DNA of 64,000 nucleotides, taken from Cinclus cinclus. Taxonomy: Eukaryota; Chordata; Aves; Passeriformes; Cinclidae. This document shows, one piece after another, positions 63,167 to 64,000 of this stretch; position 1 is the first letter of the stretch; the number at the start of each line of letters is the position of its first letter. The DNA is taken from assembly GCF_963662255.1 (NCBI RefSeq), contig NW_026912123.1, positions 124,001 to 188,000 of the forward strand. Reading direction: 5' to 3'. The position numbers and the translations under genes were made by a program. Under the pieces are notes generated by a model. The model was not told the DNA's origin, did not search any database, and saw only the letters and a list, made by a program, of their open reading frames with translations.

Positions 63167-64000
63167 ACCATGAAGGCCAAGAATCAAATGGTTCATTGTA
63201 AGACCAAGTGGCCTAAAAGGTCTTGGAATGCATTGTGACACCACAGAGGTTAAGAGAAGCAAGGAACCATTGTGACCCAATGCAGGCTAACAATCTAATG
63301 ATCCCTTGTGGCACCATGGGGTATAAAAAGGGCCAGGGATGAATTGTTACAGCACGGGGACCAATAGAAGCAAGGGTCTATTATGTCACCATGGAGGCCA
63401 AGAATCAAATGATTCATTGTGACATCAAGTGGCCTAAAAGGGCATGGGATGCATTGTGACACCACAGAGGTTAAGAGAAGCAAGGAACCATTGTGACCCA
63501 ATGCTTGCTAAAAATCTAATGATCCCTTGTGACACCAGGGGGCCTAAAATGGCCAGGGATGGATTGTTACAGCACGGGGACCAATAGAAGCAAGGATCTA
63601 TTATGCCACCATGGACGCCAAGAATCAAATGATTCATTGTGACATCAAGTGGCCTAAAAGGGCATGGGATTCATTGTGACACCACAGGGGTTAAGAGAAG
63701 CAAGGATCCATTGTGACCCAATGCAGGCTAATAATCCCAGGATCCCATTTGGCACCAGGGGGCGTAAAAGGGCCAGGGATGAATTGTGACAGCATGGGGC
63801 CCAATAGAAACAAGGAACCATTATGACACCATGGAGGCCAAGAATCAAATGATTCATTGTGACATCCAGTGGCCTAAAAGGGCATGGGATGCATTGTGAC
63901 ACCACAGAGGTTAAGAGAAGCAAGGAACCATTGTGACCCAATGCAGGCTAACAATCTAATGATCCCTTGTGACACCAGGGGGCCTAAAATGGCCAGGGAT
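63167..64000 (+). repeat. Partial, diverged fourth copy of a C1-C3 segment
   Basis: From about 63,300 the sequence follows C1 near 26,750-27,250 (also C2 and C3): a TATA-bearing monomer with AAGGGTCTATTATG, then AATGCTTGCTAAAAATC, GGACGCC, and the rare GGGATTCATTG (63,666-63,676). It lacks CATGAACGCC and TTGAGACATC, which accompany GGGATTCATTG in C1, C2 and C3. It is cut by the window edge. Confidence 0.72.

Larger units (their letters stand above)
1..64000 (+). repeat. 220-bp satellite DNA array filling the window
   Basis: The whole window is a head-to-tail tandem array of a 220-bp monomer, about 291 copies, with no unique sequence between them. Landmark words such as ATGCATTGTGACACCAC, GAGGCCAAGAATC and GGGCCAGGGATG return every 220 bp from the first line to the last, always in one orientation. 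Some monomers are 221 bp because of one extra base next to a TATAAAAA motif, and a few carry 1-2 base deletions. A hand-counted monomer has A 72, C 45, G 60, T 43 (47.7% GC, purine-rich on this strand) and a single CpG. The array runs off both ends of the window, so its full length is unknown. Satellite identity is directly visible; a heterochromatic location in a vertebrate-like genome is inference. I cannot name the family. Confidence 0.98.

Noticed and set aside
1..64000. Hundreds of minus-strand ORFs of 67-98 codons, most often 95 codons with a hydrophobic LLLL stretch near the start
   Set aside because: They recur every 220 bp as a direct result of the repeat. Because 220 is not a multiple of 3, each successive ORF falls in the next frame and overlaps its neighbour by 68 bp, so no longer reading frame can form. 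They have no recognisable domain, and one-base indels and stops in many monomers break them. They are shadows of satellite DNA, not genes.
1..64000. CRISPR array (36-37-bp periodicity is close to CRISPR repeat length)
   Set aside because: There are no unique spacers: every base between the TTGTGAC-like words is itself repeated every 110-220 bp, and no cas genes are present.
1..64000. Centromere-type satellite with CENP-B boxes
   Set aside because: I saw no match to the CENP-B box pattern on either strand; TTCG is essentially absent. A centromeric role without CENP-B boxes remains possible but nothing in the sequence shows it.
1..64000. Telomeric or subtelomeric identity from TTAGGG/CCCTAA repeats
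   Set aside because: No TTAGGG or CCCTAA runs were seen; the common GCCTAAAAGG word is only superficially similar.
1..64000. A novel multi-gene defence or metabolic system
   Set aside because: There is no coding region anywhere in the window; all structure is accounted for by the satellite and its duplications.

Overview
The window is one uninterrupted, head-to-tail satellite DNA array. I see no gene, RNA gene, transposon or unique sequence in any of the 64 kb. The monomer is 220 bp (a minority are 221 bp), so the window holds about 291 monomers, all in the same orientation. The 220-bp monomer is itself built up in steps. Six degenerate units of 36-37 bp (37+37+36+37+37+36) form two 110-bp halves that are about 76% identical, and the halves form the monomer. 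Four main monomer subtypes (I-IV here), distinguished mostly in the second half, are interspersed along the array.

Organism: nothing identifies a species. A satellite array of this size, with strong CpG depletion (1 CpG in a hand-counted 220-bp monomer, about 12 expected from its 47.7% GC) and no genes, suggests a CpG-methylating eukaryote, most likely a vertebrate. Heterochromatin (pericentromeric, centromeric or subtelomeric) is the likely location. I do not recognise the satellite family by name.

Layout: 1-4278 holds two tandem copies of a 2,198-bp (10-monomer) block. 4279-13990 is a mixed run that shares 1-2 kb segments with later regions. About 13,990-21,900 carries a 3,303-bp (15-monomer) period, with an 880-bp duplication (20.5-22.2 kb) and a 661-bp duplication (22.3-23.6 kb) in and after it. 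The largest structure is a 10.36-kb block present almost identically at about 23,432-33,791 (C1) and 35,763-46,122 (C2), offset 12,331 bp. A third, rearranged copy lies at about 50,950-59,237 (C3), offset about 15.2 kb from C2; it has lost one 220-bp monomer and gained 661 bp. Between C1 and C2 (33.8-35.8 kb) and between C2 and C3 (46.1-50.9 kb) lie segments copied from the 18.6-23 kb region. About 58,140-63,166 is a 2,421-bp (11-monomer) tandem duplication. The last 0.8 kb is a diverged copy of a segment found in C1-C3.

How it works together: there is no gene network. The array records unequal crossover, segmental amplification and gene conversion at scales from 37 bp to 15 kb. The only functional hints are sequence motifs that recur with the repeat: a TATAAAAA motif in subtype IV, a perfect Kozak-like GCCACCATGG starting a 22-codon ORF, an ATTAAA in subtype II, and a decayed CRE-like TGACATCA. 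All may be coincidence. All coordinates and periods were found by eye; block edges carry an uncertainty of a few tens of bases.
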